A stretch of 64,000 nt of DNA from Limonium bicolor. Taxonomy: Eukaryota; Streptophyta; Magnoliopsida; Caryophyllales; Plumbaginaceae. The stretch spans positions 140,061,296 through 140,125,295 of the forward strand of contig CM041776.1 of assembly GCA_023374045.1 (NCBI GenBank). Reading direction: 5' to 3'. Of this stretch, positions 22,563-33,684 are shown piece after piece. The notes beneath the pieces are model-generated. The model did not search any database. It was given only the letters and a program-made list of their open reading frames with translations, and had not been told where the DNA came from. The translations under genes were made by a program, and so were the position numbers. Position 1 is the stretch's first letter; the number at the start of each line of letters is the position of its first letter.

Positions 22563-23903
22563 GAATTCCAGCTACACGATGATGGGTTGATTAGGTTGAA
22601 TGGTCGGTTGTGCATTCCATAGGACAACTCAGAGCTGAAGGAGCGCATACTACAAGAGTCACATTGTTCCTCTATGCTCGTCCGCCCGGAGCTTCAAAGA
22701 TGTACAAGGACATGAAGCGTTTTTTGGTGGAGCAGGATAAAGAAGAATGTGACCGACTTTTGCTGAGATGCCTCACCTGTTAGAGGGTGAAGTTCAAGCA
22801 TAGGATACATGGGGTATGATACAGACCGATCATAGAGTGCAAATTCTATGATATCTCCATGGATTTTATAGTCGAACTCCCACCTGCTAGGGGAGGACTG
22901 AACATGATATAGGTTGTTGTGATCGATTGACCAAGGTGGCTAGATTCATACCGATGAAGGACACCTGGAAGGTGCAAAAGTTGGCAGAGTTGTTTGATAA
23001 AGAGATCACGAGGCACCATGGTTTTCCGAAGACTATAGTGTCAAACAGAAATACGAGATTTCTTTCTCGATATTGAAGAACTACACGTGAAGTGCTTGGC
23101 ACAGAGCTGAAGCTCAGCACAATGTTTCATCCATAGACAGATGGTCAGTCAAAGAGGACCATTCAGACACTTGAGGACATGCTTAGAGCATGCGCCTTGG
23201 ATTTTCAGGGAAGCTGGGAAGATAGGTTGCATCTGATCGAGTTCTCGTACGACAATAACTATCATGCTTTGATCAAGATGTCTCCTTTCCAGGTCTTGTC
23301 TGGCATACCATTATGTATGCCATTGTGTTGGGATGAGTCGAGTGAAACGGCCATCATAGGACCCGAGTACCTAGAGCAGGTGCAAGCAGAGGTTCAATAG
23401 ATCAAGGATAATACGAGGGCTGCTCAGGATAGGCAGAAGTCGTACGCTGATGAGAGACGATGAGACCTGGAGTTCATTGTGGACGACTAAGTATTTCTGC
23501 AAGTATCACCTACAAAGGGCGTATTCAGATTTGGGCAGAAGGGCAAGTTGAGCCCGAGATTTGTAGGGCCTTATAGGATCATGGAACAGGTAGGCCCAGT
23601 TGCATATAGGCTGGACTTGCTTGCAGAGTTGGGAAATGTGCACAATGTCTTTCATGTCTCCCAGCTTAAGAAGTACATGGCCCATCATTCTCATGTCCTA
23701 CAGCCCGACAAGCTAGCATTAAACCCGACCAAGAGATACATTGAGACACCTTAGTGGATACTGGATACGATGACTAGAGACACTCGCCACATGTCAGTGA
23801 GACTTGTGAAGGTTATTGGGTCGAACCACAAGGTTAAGGAGGCTTCTTGGGAGTTGGAAGATGAGATGAGGGTGAAATACCCTTCTTTGTTTATCAACTA
23901 GAT
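22563..23903 (+). pseudogene. J: chromovirus (Tekay-like) integrase with chromodomain-like tail, decayed
   Basis: This is the C-terminal part of a Ty3/gypsy Pol polyprotein. Recognisable in order: the zinc-binding region of integrase near 22620-22800 (MYKDMKRFFWW-like, RCLTC then stop); the catalytic core near 22900-23400 ([60 protein letters not shown]); the later region 23548-23754 ([32 protein letters not shown]); and a chromodomain-like end near 23755-23900 (ILDTMTRDTRHMSVRLVKVI, EASWELEDEMRVKYPSLF). In such elements this domain guides integration to heterochromatin. It has many stops, and the expected catalytic SDRD reads SNRN. Upstream Pol is cut off by B. It is not functional. Confidence 0.9.
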
Positions 23904-24204
23904 AGTCTAGTCTAGGGTACGTGGGCGTACCCCTATTTTTGGGGGGTAGAGCCTTTTTATTTTTGGATTATAAGTGCACTTTTGTTGTACTTTGGTTTGT
24001 ATGTGCACTTTTGTTGCACTATGATTGATTGTATGTGTGTGGACGGTGATATTTTTGGTATGAGAGGGGTCTATCTAAATATGGTCTGACTGAAAAGTTG
24101 AGATCCTAGAAAATGTCATTTTGTAGAGGGTGAAAACTCGTTATTCTGGCATCCCTCTAATACCTACTTTATCGTCCATCTTTCCCATAAAGCTTGATGG
24201 GGAG
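23904..24204 (+). other. Region downstream of the J pol remnant
   Basis: Non-coding, with a GGGGGGTAGAG polypurine-like run near 23940 and repeated TGCACTTTTGTTG(T/C)AC words (about 23970-24020). Probably the 3' untranslated region of J. Confidence 0.5.
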
Positions 24205-24995
24205 TGTTAGTGAACACTACACCCGCTCTCAATGGGCTCCACGTGGACTTATGCCCTAAGGGCGGAAATTGACTAGAGTCGCCACCTAGTTTGACCTAAG
24301 GAACTAGGAAGGGAGGAGAAGGGTTCTAAGAACCGTTAATTGACTCTGATGATTTATTGCCTATGGATAGGACTTATCTGGTCATGTGAGAGATTCTATG
24401 TTGGGTTCGTACTCGGTTACACCCCTTGGAAGTGGCAATGACCACAACTTTGAATTGGTGTCCGAGGAAACCTCGGTCTCCAATTGTCGGAATTGCCTTC
24501 TTTTAAAACCTTTTTAGAGAGATTCATTTAAGAGCCAAGGATAGGAATAGGATGGGAAGGGAGAAAGAGAGTGGATGAGGCGAGCTTTTCTGCCAAGCTA
24601 GCGCCAAGAGGAAGAATTGATGAATTCGAATGAATATAGTATGAAGATTTAGAAAAGTCTAAGGTTGAGTGAATAGACAAGACTTGAAGTCTGATGGTTT
24701 GAATTTTGTGGGAGTTGAAGAAGGTTTGAGAGATATGAGAGCCACCTTAGAAGGGGAAAGGGTCTTTGATTGGAATAGGGTCGCACCCTGTGTCGGCTGC
24801 CTACGTACCAAACTCCCTATTGAGATCAGACCTTACGTAGTTCACGATTTTGGGTTTTTTGGAAGTTTTGATGTTTGTGGAGTTTGAATATATTTGAGGC
24901 GTTTGAGATTTAGAAGGGTTCGGAGTTTCGAGAAGTTTTGGGTTTGGTATGCTAGTCTATGAGACGTTTAATATCTTAAAAGAGTGAAGAGGCTG
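24205..24995. mobile_element. LTR-like fragment cut by G
   Basis: It starts TGTTAGTGAACACTACACCC just after GATGGGGAG, which could be the polypurine tract and 3' LTR start of J. However, AGAGTCGCCACCTAGTTTGACC near 24275 resembles the inverted U5 end of Tat/Ogre LTRs (compare 21050), so a minus-strand Tat-type LTR is equally possible. The right end is cut by G at 24996. The 72-codon frame at 24669-24887 has no recognisable features. Confidence 0.45.
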
Positions 24996-27198
24996 TGAAA
25001 TACCCCAAACCTTAATGTGTTAATTAAATATGTTTATGATTTTCTAAGGCTAATTAAGTCCTTGGGAATATTGGTGAAGAAAGTAAAACCAAAAGAAAAA
25101 GGAAAACGCGTAAAAGTCACAAAACAAAACAAAAACGTATTTAATTATCTTAGGAGGTATATAACGTTAACTAGGCTTATAAATATATTTTTATACCCTA
25201 ATTACACACTTAGAACATGTGGGAAAAATTCCCGAAGAAAACGGATCCAAATAATGCGTTAAAACACTAACGGAGTCTTAAAGCGCGTTTTTTCGAGGGA
25301 ACCCGAAAACGCGACTTTAAATAGTCAAATGACCCCGTAAAAATTATAGTTGATCATATAACTATAATTAAACAATAATGAAGGTCTAAGAACCATAAAA
25401 TTAAAGAAACGGAAAAAAATCCGGAAAACGCCCAGGCTAGTGAATAGTGCCAAACGGGGACTTATGGGGTATTAGTTGCTAAAAGACCAAAATGCCCTCA
25501 CTCATTTTTGATAAAATCTGGCCCCTTCCAGCATGTATTCACGTTTTATACTCCTCCCCCTCTTATTCTATTTCTATTTTAGTCACAAAAGACAAATAAT
25601 AAAGTAAAGCAAAAGTACAAAAGTGCTTTTCACTTTTCTCTCTCTTCCATTTCCCTTCCTCACGATTTCTTCTTCCTGCAGAGCTCTATCTCTGTTTTCT
25701 TTTCCCTCCAATGGCGATTTCCTTCCTCTTCACCCAGCTCACTCTTCTTCTCCCTTGTTCAAGCCCAAATCAACTCAAAACAACAAAATAAATACATATT
25801 ATTACTCCCCTCATCTTGGTGATCATTTCTATCTTTTCCAAATCTCAAAAGCTCAATGTTGACCACCATGGGTATAAACCATTTGAATAGGAATTCACAT
25901 TTTCTTGAGCTAGGCTACATCCTCTTTATTCCAAGGTAAGAAAAATCCAAAAATACTCATCTTTTCTCCATTTCCTAGCTTTACCGGTTTTGCACAGTTT
26001 TGAACCTCCATTGTTGCTCCCTTTCTATTTCTAGCTTGGTTTTATTATTCAAATGAGGAGTTGGAGCCTTGCTTTGTTGATTGACCAAACTCAAGTCTAG
26101 GGTTACAAGGTAATGCCCTAATTTTGTGCTTTAAGCACCCTTCCTTGTTTTGGATTAATTAAGGTGTCCAAGTAATGTTAATTAGTCCCATTCCCTATTT
26201 GAATGTAGTTCTAGAGATTTGGGCAATTGGAATTGGCCTTGGCTGGTTTTGGAGCCAAGATAAATGAGAGAGAGAAGAGGTGGATATTGGAAGAGAAAAT
26301 GGGGGACCAAGGTAAATAACCTACCTTGATGTCTATTTACAATGTTTCCGAGAATCTTGGGTTGGGTAAATAAAATAATGAATCAAAAAAATTGTGTTGG
26401 AAGTGTGTTTGATGTTTAGAAGAGAAGATTGTGATGATGTTTAATGCATTGTGCATTGCTTGTGATTTAAGGGCCTAAGTGCCATGCATTTGAGATTAGT
26501 GCATTATAATGTGTATAATGAGATTTGGATGAGTTTTTATGTTCTGGTAGAATCCTTTATGGATTTCATTAGTTGCGTTTAAGTTTGGTTAGCTTGTGTG
26601 GAATTATGAATATTTTGGTTTAGGTGAGGAAGATGATGAATTTGGATATGTTAGGTTTATGGGGAAACTATGGCAAATTTTTAGTAGAAACTAAGTGTTT
26701 AAGGTGACTTGGTGAATTGGAGGACTTAGGCGTTTATGGAGTAGAGTTGAGTTGATGAACAACCTTGAAATGGTAAATGGAGAATGGGTTGGAGAGATGC
26801 AAAAATCTGTAGCAAAGATGTGTAGGAAAGGCTTGAAATTTCTAGAGAAGGCTTAGTGTGCATAACCTTGAAAATGGAGAATGAACTTCGGTATAGTTAA
26901 TGCAAGTGTCTAGAAATGATTTGGAATGGTCACTTGGGTTGAGAGTAAGGTAAACCATCAAGAGAAAGGTTGGTAAACGCACAAGAGTGCCAAGTGCAAA
27001 ATGTGAGAATGAAAGTTTGTAGAAATTAAGCAAGAATTGGGCAAATGAATTTGACCAATGATTTGAAGAGGTTTAGAGCATGATTAAGGAGTGTTTTAGG
27101 GTGTTTAAACATGTAAAAACATGTGGGATTAAATGATTAGGGGTGAATTAGGGGTTGAAAACTACTCAAAAACTGTAAAATTTGACAGTTCCAGGGTT

Positions 27199-27378
27199 GG
27201 TCCGGGTTTGCGAATCGGTACACAAACCCGGACCACCTCAAAAACATGCCAGAAAGTGATCCCAGGGGTTTGTCCGGGTTTATAACCCCAGACACAAACC
27301 CGGACCACATGTAAAAATGGGCAGAAACTGATTTCCGGGATTGGTCCGGGTTTGTAATCCTGGACACAAACCCGGACC
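27199..27378. repeat. Three GC-rich hairpins at 72-bp spacing in the G LTR
   Basis: 27199-27234, 27271-27306 and 27343-27378 each pair GGTCCGGGTTTG-like and CAAACCCGGACC arms (11-12 bp) around about 12 nt. The array recurs in the 3' LTR (46138-46322). Confidence 0.85.
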
Positions 27379-28354
27379 AGTGCAAAATTGTCACAGAATG
27401 TGTTTTAAAGTGTTTTAAAGATGGGGAAGTGAATGGTAATGGTTTTAGATGATGTTTAGGCCTTGTTTGGTGACATGTAAAGGCCTTAAGAAGTGTAAAC
27501 AAGTGCTAGAAGTGAATGTGTAAGTTGTGAACTTAAGATCAGATAAGTAAGTTAAGGATAAAGGGACAACGAGGTTAAGTACGGGAGTAATAGAAGTTTA
27601 CATACTGTAAGATCTAGATGTTAATAGAAACATTTGAAATAATACCAGTTGTTCGGAACCTACCCGGGGAGCGTGAGGTGATGCGTTGAAGTAAGTCCTC
27701 GGGGACACGGTAGAGTAACCTATGGTGTAAGGTATGGTTTTCTTACAACAAGTGTCCTACCGGGTTACACCGGCTTGTGTGCCAACTTGATTTTCTGAAT
27801 GTTTGCCACCTTACAAGATAAAGCATGAAATGAGTTTACAGTAATTCAATTATGTGGCGTACTTTGTTCCGATACCGTTTAACCTCGAATATGTGTTGAA
27901 CTGTAGTTAACCGACCTAAGGATCACATAAGAGATCAGTATTCGGATTTAAACATCCCAACCTACGGGAATGTTTTAACTACGGTTATCTGTGCGTTATT
28001 TATAATGTGGCTGTGTGTGATGTGTGTTTACCCCTTTGAGTATGTCGTTGTGTAACGACTGATGTTTGGTTCATGTATGACGAATGGTATCTTACCACCC
28101 CTGTGTGCCTAACCGCACTTGACTAACTCTAATGAAAATTTGTTGTAATAAGCCCCTTGGAGGGAGCTTCTAACTAATGTGTATTTGGGGGGTGAGGAAT
28201 CCGGGAGTCCCGGTCGCGCGCGTGTGTTTGGGAGTTGATATTTATATATGATTCAACTCCCTCTCTGTTAGGTTATTTTCCTTCTTGGAATTCAATCTCC
28301 CACGAGCCAATAGCTGGCTCTCCTACCTTGACTATTATTCAGGGCTAGGGAGAT

Positions 28355-28458
28355 TTGTGTATGGTGTGCTCGGGTCTATATTATGACCGACACATCTAAG
28401 TAAAATGATTGTGTACGGTGTGTTCGGAGCTATATTATATCCGACACATCTTAAGTAA
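28355..28458 (+). repeat. Tandem duplication of about 52 bp in the G LTR
   Basis: Two copies of GTGTA(T/C)GGTGTG(C/T)TCGG followed by CTATATTAT and CCGACACATCT. Confidence 0.75.
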
Positions 28459-29360
28459 AGTATTCGTTCTCTAAGAAGAACAGTAAGTTATTATGTGATG
28501 AGCTCAACATGAGAATAAAAATATTCTCTAGGCTCTAATAAGTTGGCTAACCCTCATTTCATTCCGAGTCCTAACGAGACTCTTCCTGAGCCATGTTGTG
28601 TGTATGTTAATGTGTGATGTATGTTTTTATGTTGAGTACATTGATCACCAATACCAAACCCCACGTTATTATAAGAAGTAAATATGTGTAACCCGAATAG
28701 ACGGGTAAGTGTTAACCAATAAGAATGGAGCCCTTGATGTAAAAACCCTCATGGTCTAAAGGCCAAGTAAAGTGATTTAGTAAACGTTAATGTGTTGTAC
28801 TTGATAACCGTATTTCTGTATTGATTACCTGTTGTTTGTAGTGTGTGTTTATAGTTTTCCATACATGATTTAAATATAATCAACCGCATGCTCAACAACA
28901 AATAGTTGTGTGTGGCCCGGTAGTATGCGGGCTGCACGATTACCATACCAACAAAGGTGCTGAGCCCCTTTGGGGCCACCCATTACTTTTCAGGTACAAA
29001 GAAGTTGCCCTTCGTTCGAGAGTAGGACGGGAATGGCGGAGCATGGGTAGTGTATGTTGTGTTAGGTGTATTAGTTAATAAAGTGAGACCGAACTTGTTA
29101 ATGGTAATGGAATGTAATAGACTTGGTACAGTTGGATTGTAATTGTATTTGTTTTCATTTTAAAAATGGAATTGTAATGTAAAGTGTAGCAATCGGTAAT
29201 CTAGTCCATCAGACCGGTACATTGTGTAAGTATTAGCCTTGTTAGTTATGTGGGTGGCTAACGGCGTGTAACACCGCCCTTTTTTATTAGTGTTTATGAT
29301 GTATTTTCTACTGTAATTACTGGTTAAGTGTGGAGTTTATAGTTGGGGTGTTACAAAAAG

Positions 29361-29372
29361 TGGTATCAGAGT
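29361..29372 (+). promoter_or_regulatory. Primer-binding site of G
   Basis: TGGTATCAGAGT, 11 of 12 to the common initiator tRNA-Met site. Confidence 0.85.
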
Positions 29373-31334
29373 GAAGTATCGCTCTGATGACTGGAAATAC
29401 CGAGCTTAGGAAGTACTGAGTTAGGAGTTTAAGACTTTGGGTTAAGGGTTGAGTGATAGCGTGAGAGATACGCTAGTTAGGCATTCCTCGTGTGTATGGG
29501 ATACCTACAACATCCATACCCCCCTTCACAACCCCCGTTTTATAACTCGGGAAGAACACCAGAGAGCTGAAAGTCCTCTCTTACTCGTGAAAACCCGATC
29601 TGGATGTTATCAAATATTTCTGTAAGAACGAGGAACGGTCGTACGATAGATCCCGAGAACGGGAAATCCTGAAGATGGTTCCCGTCTGAACGACGTTAAC
29701 CGTACTTATTAGCGGAGAATTAAAGAATCTTATGCATAGGAGGATGAAATATCCGGCAGCATGGGTCGACATGCTTAGCAGTCGAGAGAACCATGACTGA
29801 CCATCAAGAAGTAACGCACTAGCCGTGCAAAGAAGCCGATAGGTGAAGTAATGAGACCCGAGACACATGTACCAAAATTGTTAGATAAAACTGCCAACCG
29901 TGTACTAACCAACTAAGGAAATAGTCAAGGTTGGATAACTTCTAACCTATAACACCAAAGAGGCTGTAAAACCCAATTATCATAGTTCAGACAACTATGG
30001 GAGTACTTATGAAACATACTTCAATAGGACTACGACGTAGTACCTAAACAAGAAGCAAGTCTCGGTAACCACGGCAAATGCGTGGGGACGAACATTAAGG
30101 ACGAACACAACGTTAAGTGAGTGGAGAGCCACCCTAGTTAACGACTACCATATCAAGACCAATGAGAGTCTCTCGGAAGATTTAATATCAAGACTGTAAG
30201 ATCAAAGGAAGAGCCAACAAGGCCACCGAATATGGTAATGATAAAAGTTGTACCGCAACCAGTATGTGTTGAACCGATAACCAGCTAGCATGGCGCACTT
30301 GCCATGGCAAGTGCTACTATAACGGGGCTATTCGGGAAAATTCTAATGACTATGAAGTGCTTAGTAAAGTACTACGAAGGCGAGTGAAACAATTATAGGA
30401 CCACCAGTCAGCAAGAAGCTAGACTCGGTCAAGGCGAGAAGACATTCTAAATACCATGAAGAATTTCTTTTAAATCTAACTCTTTCTTCTAAACTCAGAT
30501 TTATTTCAAACCCTCCTTCAAAACCAAATTTTCTTACGAACTCATATTTAATTCAAACCTTCTTTTAAACCCAAATTTCTCTCAAACTTCATATTTTCTT
30601 TAAAACAAAAACCAGAAGACCTACGCCGGCCTCAGCGCCACACAGTAGGTAAGTTATACCTAGTTTGCGTTCGAGCAACCTTAGAAAAATCCTACAACCC
30701 GAGGGTATCAACCCGAGGGAATGGATTGAACCCGTACTAAATAAAAACAGTGGATAAACTTCCCTTGATTAAGTTCGGGAAGTACTGAATGCATGTTATC
30801 ATATGGCGATATAAGAGGAGTTGACAACAGAATACTCCACATAGGCGTGTGACGAGCACTACGAGTGTACAAAAACGAAATGTGGGATGACCGCACTCCG
30901 AAGGAGCTTGCGGGCCTGACAAACTTATTTATAAGTTAGTCAGGTAAGTAGTAATGTATCAGTAGGGTGCCCCACATATGTATACGAGTGGAGTACGGAA
31001 CACGGGGAGTAGTTGACTCCATACAATGGTCAGCACTGCAAATATTAACCGATTACCGCGAATATTGAAGTAAAGAACCCAGTTAAGTCGACAAGACTAA
31101 AGGAATTAGTGAATTTGTTTCAAGAAAATGTTTAAGAGTCGGGAAGTGCGAAGTGCACTGACTAGTAAGTAAGGACATCGTATATGTCTCAAGAATCACG
31201 AGGGATAAACATGATAGCTGGAACGAATACCCAGCATATACATAGTAAGGCAAATGCCCAACATGAGTACGTTAATGTCCAACGAACGGGATAGAATTCC
31301 CAGACAATCACCAAGGGAAATCCACCTAACAAGG

Positions 31335-31339
31335 GATAC
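31335..31339. repeat. Target-site duplication of H, left copy (GATAC)
   Basis: GATAC recurs at 40818-40822 after the 3' LTR. Confidence 0.85.
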
Positions 31340-33566
31340 TGTCACAATTCTTAATCATAGGGGTGATGGCCTGAGCCCTAACCCAACCTGACCAGAAGGA
31401 ACTCATGTAGTGGAGGTCACCAAGTGTTACTCGATGCAAGGGAGATTTGGGAGCCGGGCTTGCCAAGATATCATGTATGTGTCTTAGAGCTACGCACATC
31501 AAGATGCGGGTTGTCTCACTGAGAGCTGGCCACGATGCGCGGGAGACAAGTGATGGGTTCGAGGCCCTAGCACTTGGTCAAAACGCTTAGGTAACCTGAC
31601 GAGGTTATACAAGTAATGAGTTTAAGGCTCAGGTACTTGGCAGTGAGCTAGGCTCACCTTGAATGCAAGTGGGTGTGACCGGTCTTTGTGACTGAGGTTT
31701 GACTAGTGACGGTTGGTCCATGAGGGATCATGGAAGTCACATGCAAAGCCAAGTTGACACTAGGTGTCATAGGCAAAGAACAAAGGAAAGGAGATGCACA
31801 AGTTAAGGTTGCCATCTGACCCAAGGTGTTTTTGTGGCTTAGTCTTGACTGGGTTAAGACAAGCTTACAACGGGGACAAGTTAACTTTGACAAGCACGGC
31901 ATCCAAAGACACCGGCGCTGCAGTGCTGGGCACGGGCGTTGGCTATGACTAGGTGGGGCAAGGTCAAGTGACAAGGGGCCACGACACGGTGACAAGGCTA
32001 AGGACATGTTCTAGGGGTGCTGGGTGATGCCAGGCCAAGCCTAGACATGAGCCAAGAGCTTGTTTACGGGTGTGTTATGATGCGTGGGCGATGCCAAGGT
32101 GCTAGCGCTAGGCGCTAAGGGCATGCTTGGGTAGGAGCGCCGTGATGTCGAGACAAGGCACGAGCACGCGTTGCCAAGACGCGGGCGTTGGGTGCTAAGG
32201 TGTGCTTGGGCGCGCGAGGACTCGCTGCGTGCGCTGGGCGCCAAGGCAGCAACGAGGCACACGGAGCGCGGGCACGCGGTGGGCGCTAGGCGCTGTGTCA
32301 CCCGAGAAACTCTAATTTCTAGGGTTTGTCCGAAAGTCCTAGAAATGCAATTCGATTGCTATTTTTGTGCTATATTCGGTTGAGATCTTCTCCACGAATA
32401 TCTCCATGACTTCAGAAATGTTCTTTGCTAAATATATTGGCGGTTGCAAGGATGGTTAAGGGCTTCAGTAAAAATTGGATTTTTACTGTGGTTGTTACCG
32501 CATGTGAATATTTACTGCGGTAAACTTTGGAGTTGCCTTAGGACTTTTACCTAAGTGGTTATAAGTCTAAATTCGAACATTGTGGGAATAATTCTAGCTG
32601 CTGGTTATCTTATTAAGTTGTTGGAGTGAATCTAGACACTTCTAACTTCTAAATAAAATCGGCCATTAAAGATAAAAAGCTGGTTGAATTTATTATGTGG
32701 GAAAGGTAAATAAAAAGGAGGAGGTTGAGATATTCTCTCCTTCCCTTGCGCAAGTTGTTATAGGTGATTCCTAACAAACTTAATTATTTATCTTTGCGGT
32801 TAATATCTTGTTGTTGTGATAATTGTGGGCTGACTTATTGTATTTAAATACAAATGGAGGCAGTACAATTATAGGAAGGAGGTTATGGATTTGGTTGTGA
32901 TACTCCTTGGAGGAGGGCGCCACAATTTTAGCTAACAAATAGATAAAAGCTATTTATCTTAAAGATGAATGGGTAGCTTATCTAGTAAGGTTGTTAAGAT
33001 TCTAAGTTCACTTCCTCCCTTATAAATACAAAGCGAGAAGGCTCTTAAAATCAGAATACAAACTGAGTTTGAAAAGCTAGAGTGAATCCACTACACTCCA
33101 CTATACTCACGTAACAAAATAGAGGGGATTTAAAAAGAAAGGTTGGACCTTTGCTTCTAAATCAAAACCGCAAAAGAGAAACAAAGAGAGCTTGGAGTTC
33201 TATTTCTTAATCCCACAAAAGGGTTCGAATGTTCAAGGCTACAGACTCAACCTTTGTTCTAGGATGGGCAAGTGGTAGGAGTGTCAAAGGAAGTTAACCA
33301 ACGCTAAATTCACTGTGCTGTCCAGCTCTAAACCTACCAACAGGATTTGGTGGTTGAAGAGGTACATGGGCTAGAAGGTTAGCAAGTCAAGCTATGGGCG
33401 GTTTTGCATTCAAGTTCCTCTTCTTTTCCATGGTGCAAAGTGCATGGTTGTAAGCGTTGGTGTTCACCAAAGGTGTTGACTTGGCTAGAACCGATCGAAA
33501 GGGAGTTGAGGCTGATCAACTTGGGCGTAAGTTGAGCCGGCCATACAAGTATTTTATCGTGTGACA
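31340..33566 (+). mobile_element. 5' LTR of H
   Basis: About 2.2 kb, TGTCACAATTC to ATCGTGTGACA. It contains a GC-rich block (32040-32300) with repeated GGCGCTAGGCGCTAAGG-like words and a TATA box TATAAATA at 33021-33028. The open frames on both strands of the GC block are incidental and change in the other LTR. Confidence 0.85.
33021..33028 (+). promoter_or_regulatory. TATA box of the H LTR
   Basis: TATAAATA, conserved at 40225-40232 in the 3' LTR. It marks the likely start of element transcription about 30 bp downstream. Confidence 0.65.
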
Positions 33567-33570
33567 AACA

Positions 33571-33582
33571 TGGTATCAGAGC
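33571..33582 (+). promoter_or_regulatory. Primer-binding site of H
   Basis: TGGTATCAGAGC, an exact initiator tRNA-Met-type site, 4 nt after the LTR. Confidence 0.9.
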
Positions 33583-33684
33583 TACGTTCTTCCCAAGTGA
33601 AACAAGTTGTGCCAAGATCGGATCTGGATGACACCAAACAACTAGTACCGTCAACAACAACCATAAAGGTGCGATCTTGATTAC

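Larger units (their letters stand above)
24996..29355 (+). mobile_element. 5' LTR of G
   Basis: 4.36 kb, TGAAATACCCCAAACC to GGGGTGTTACA. It includes T/C-rich sequence near 25620-25760, three GC hairpins (27199-27378) and a duplicated block at 28355-28458. Frames at 25623-25862, 27137-27502 and others are not supported as genes; 44612-44794 is the equivalent of the first in the 3' LTR, changed by frame-altering differences. Confidence 0.85.
29356..31339 (+). other. G interior, left part, no gene recognised
   Basis: Begins AAAAG, then the primer-binding site TGGTATCAGAGT (29361-29372). The remaining 2 kb has stops in all frames and no gag-like motif that I can see. Short minus-strand frames (29581-29868, 30708-30922) have no recognisable content. 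Confidence 0.6.

Noticed and set aside
22563..23903. Possible functional integrase gene
   Set aside because: Multiple stops, a lost catalytic Asp (SNRN) and no upstream pol.
25623..25862. Ser/Phe-rich secreted peptide
   Set aside because: T/C-rich stretch in the G LTR; the corresponding frame in the 3' LTR (44612-44794) has a different length and sequence.
32041..32383. Overlapping GC-rich frames on both strands of the H LTR
   Set aside because: High GC removes stops by composition; the copy at 39190-39536 has changed limits and there is no recognisable domain.
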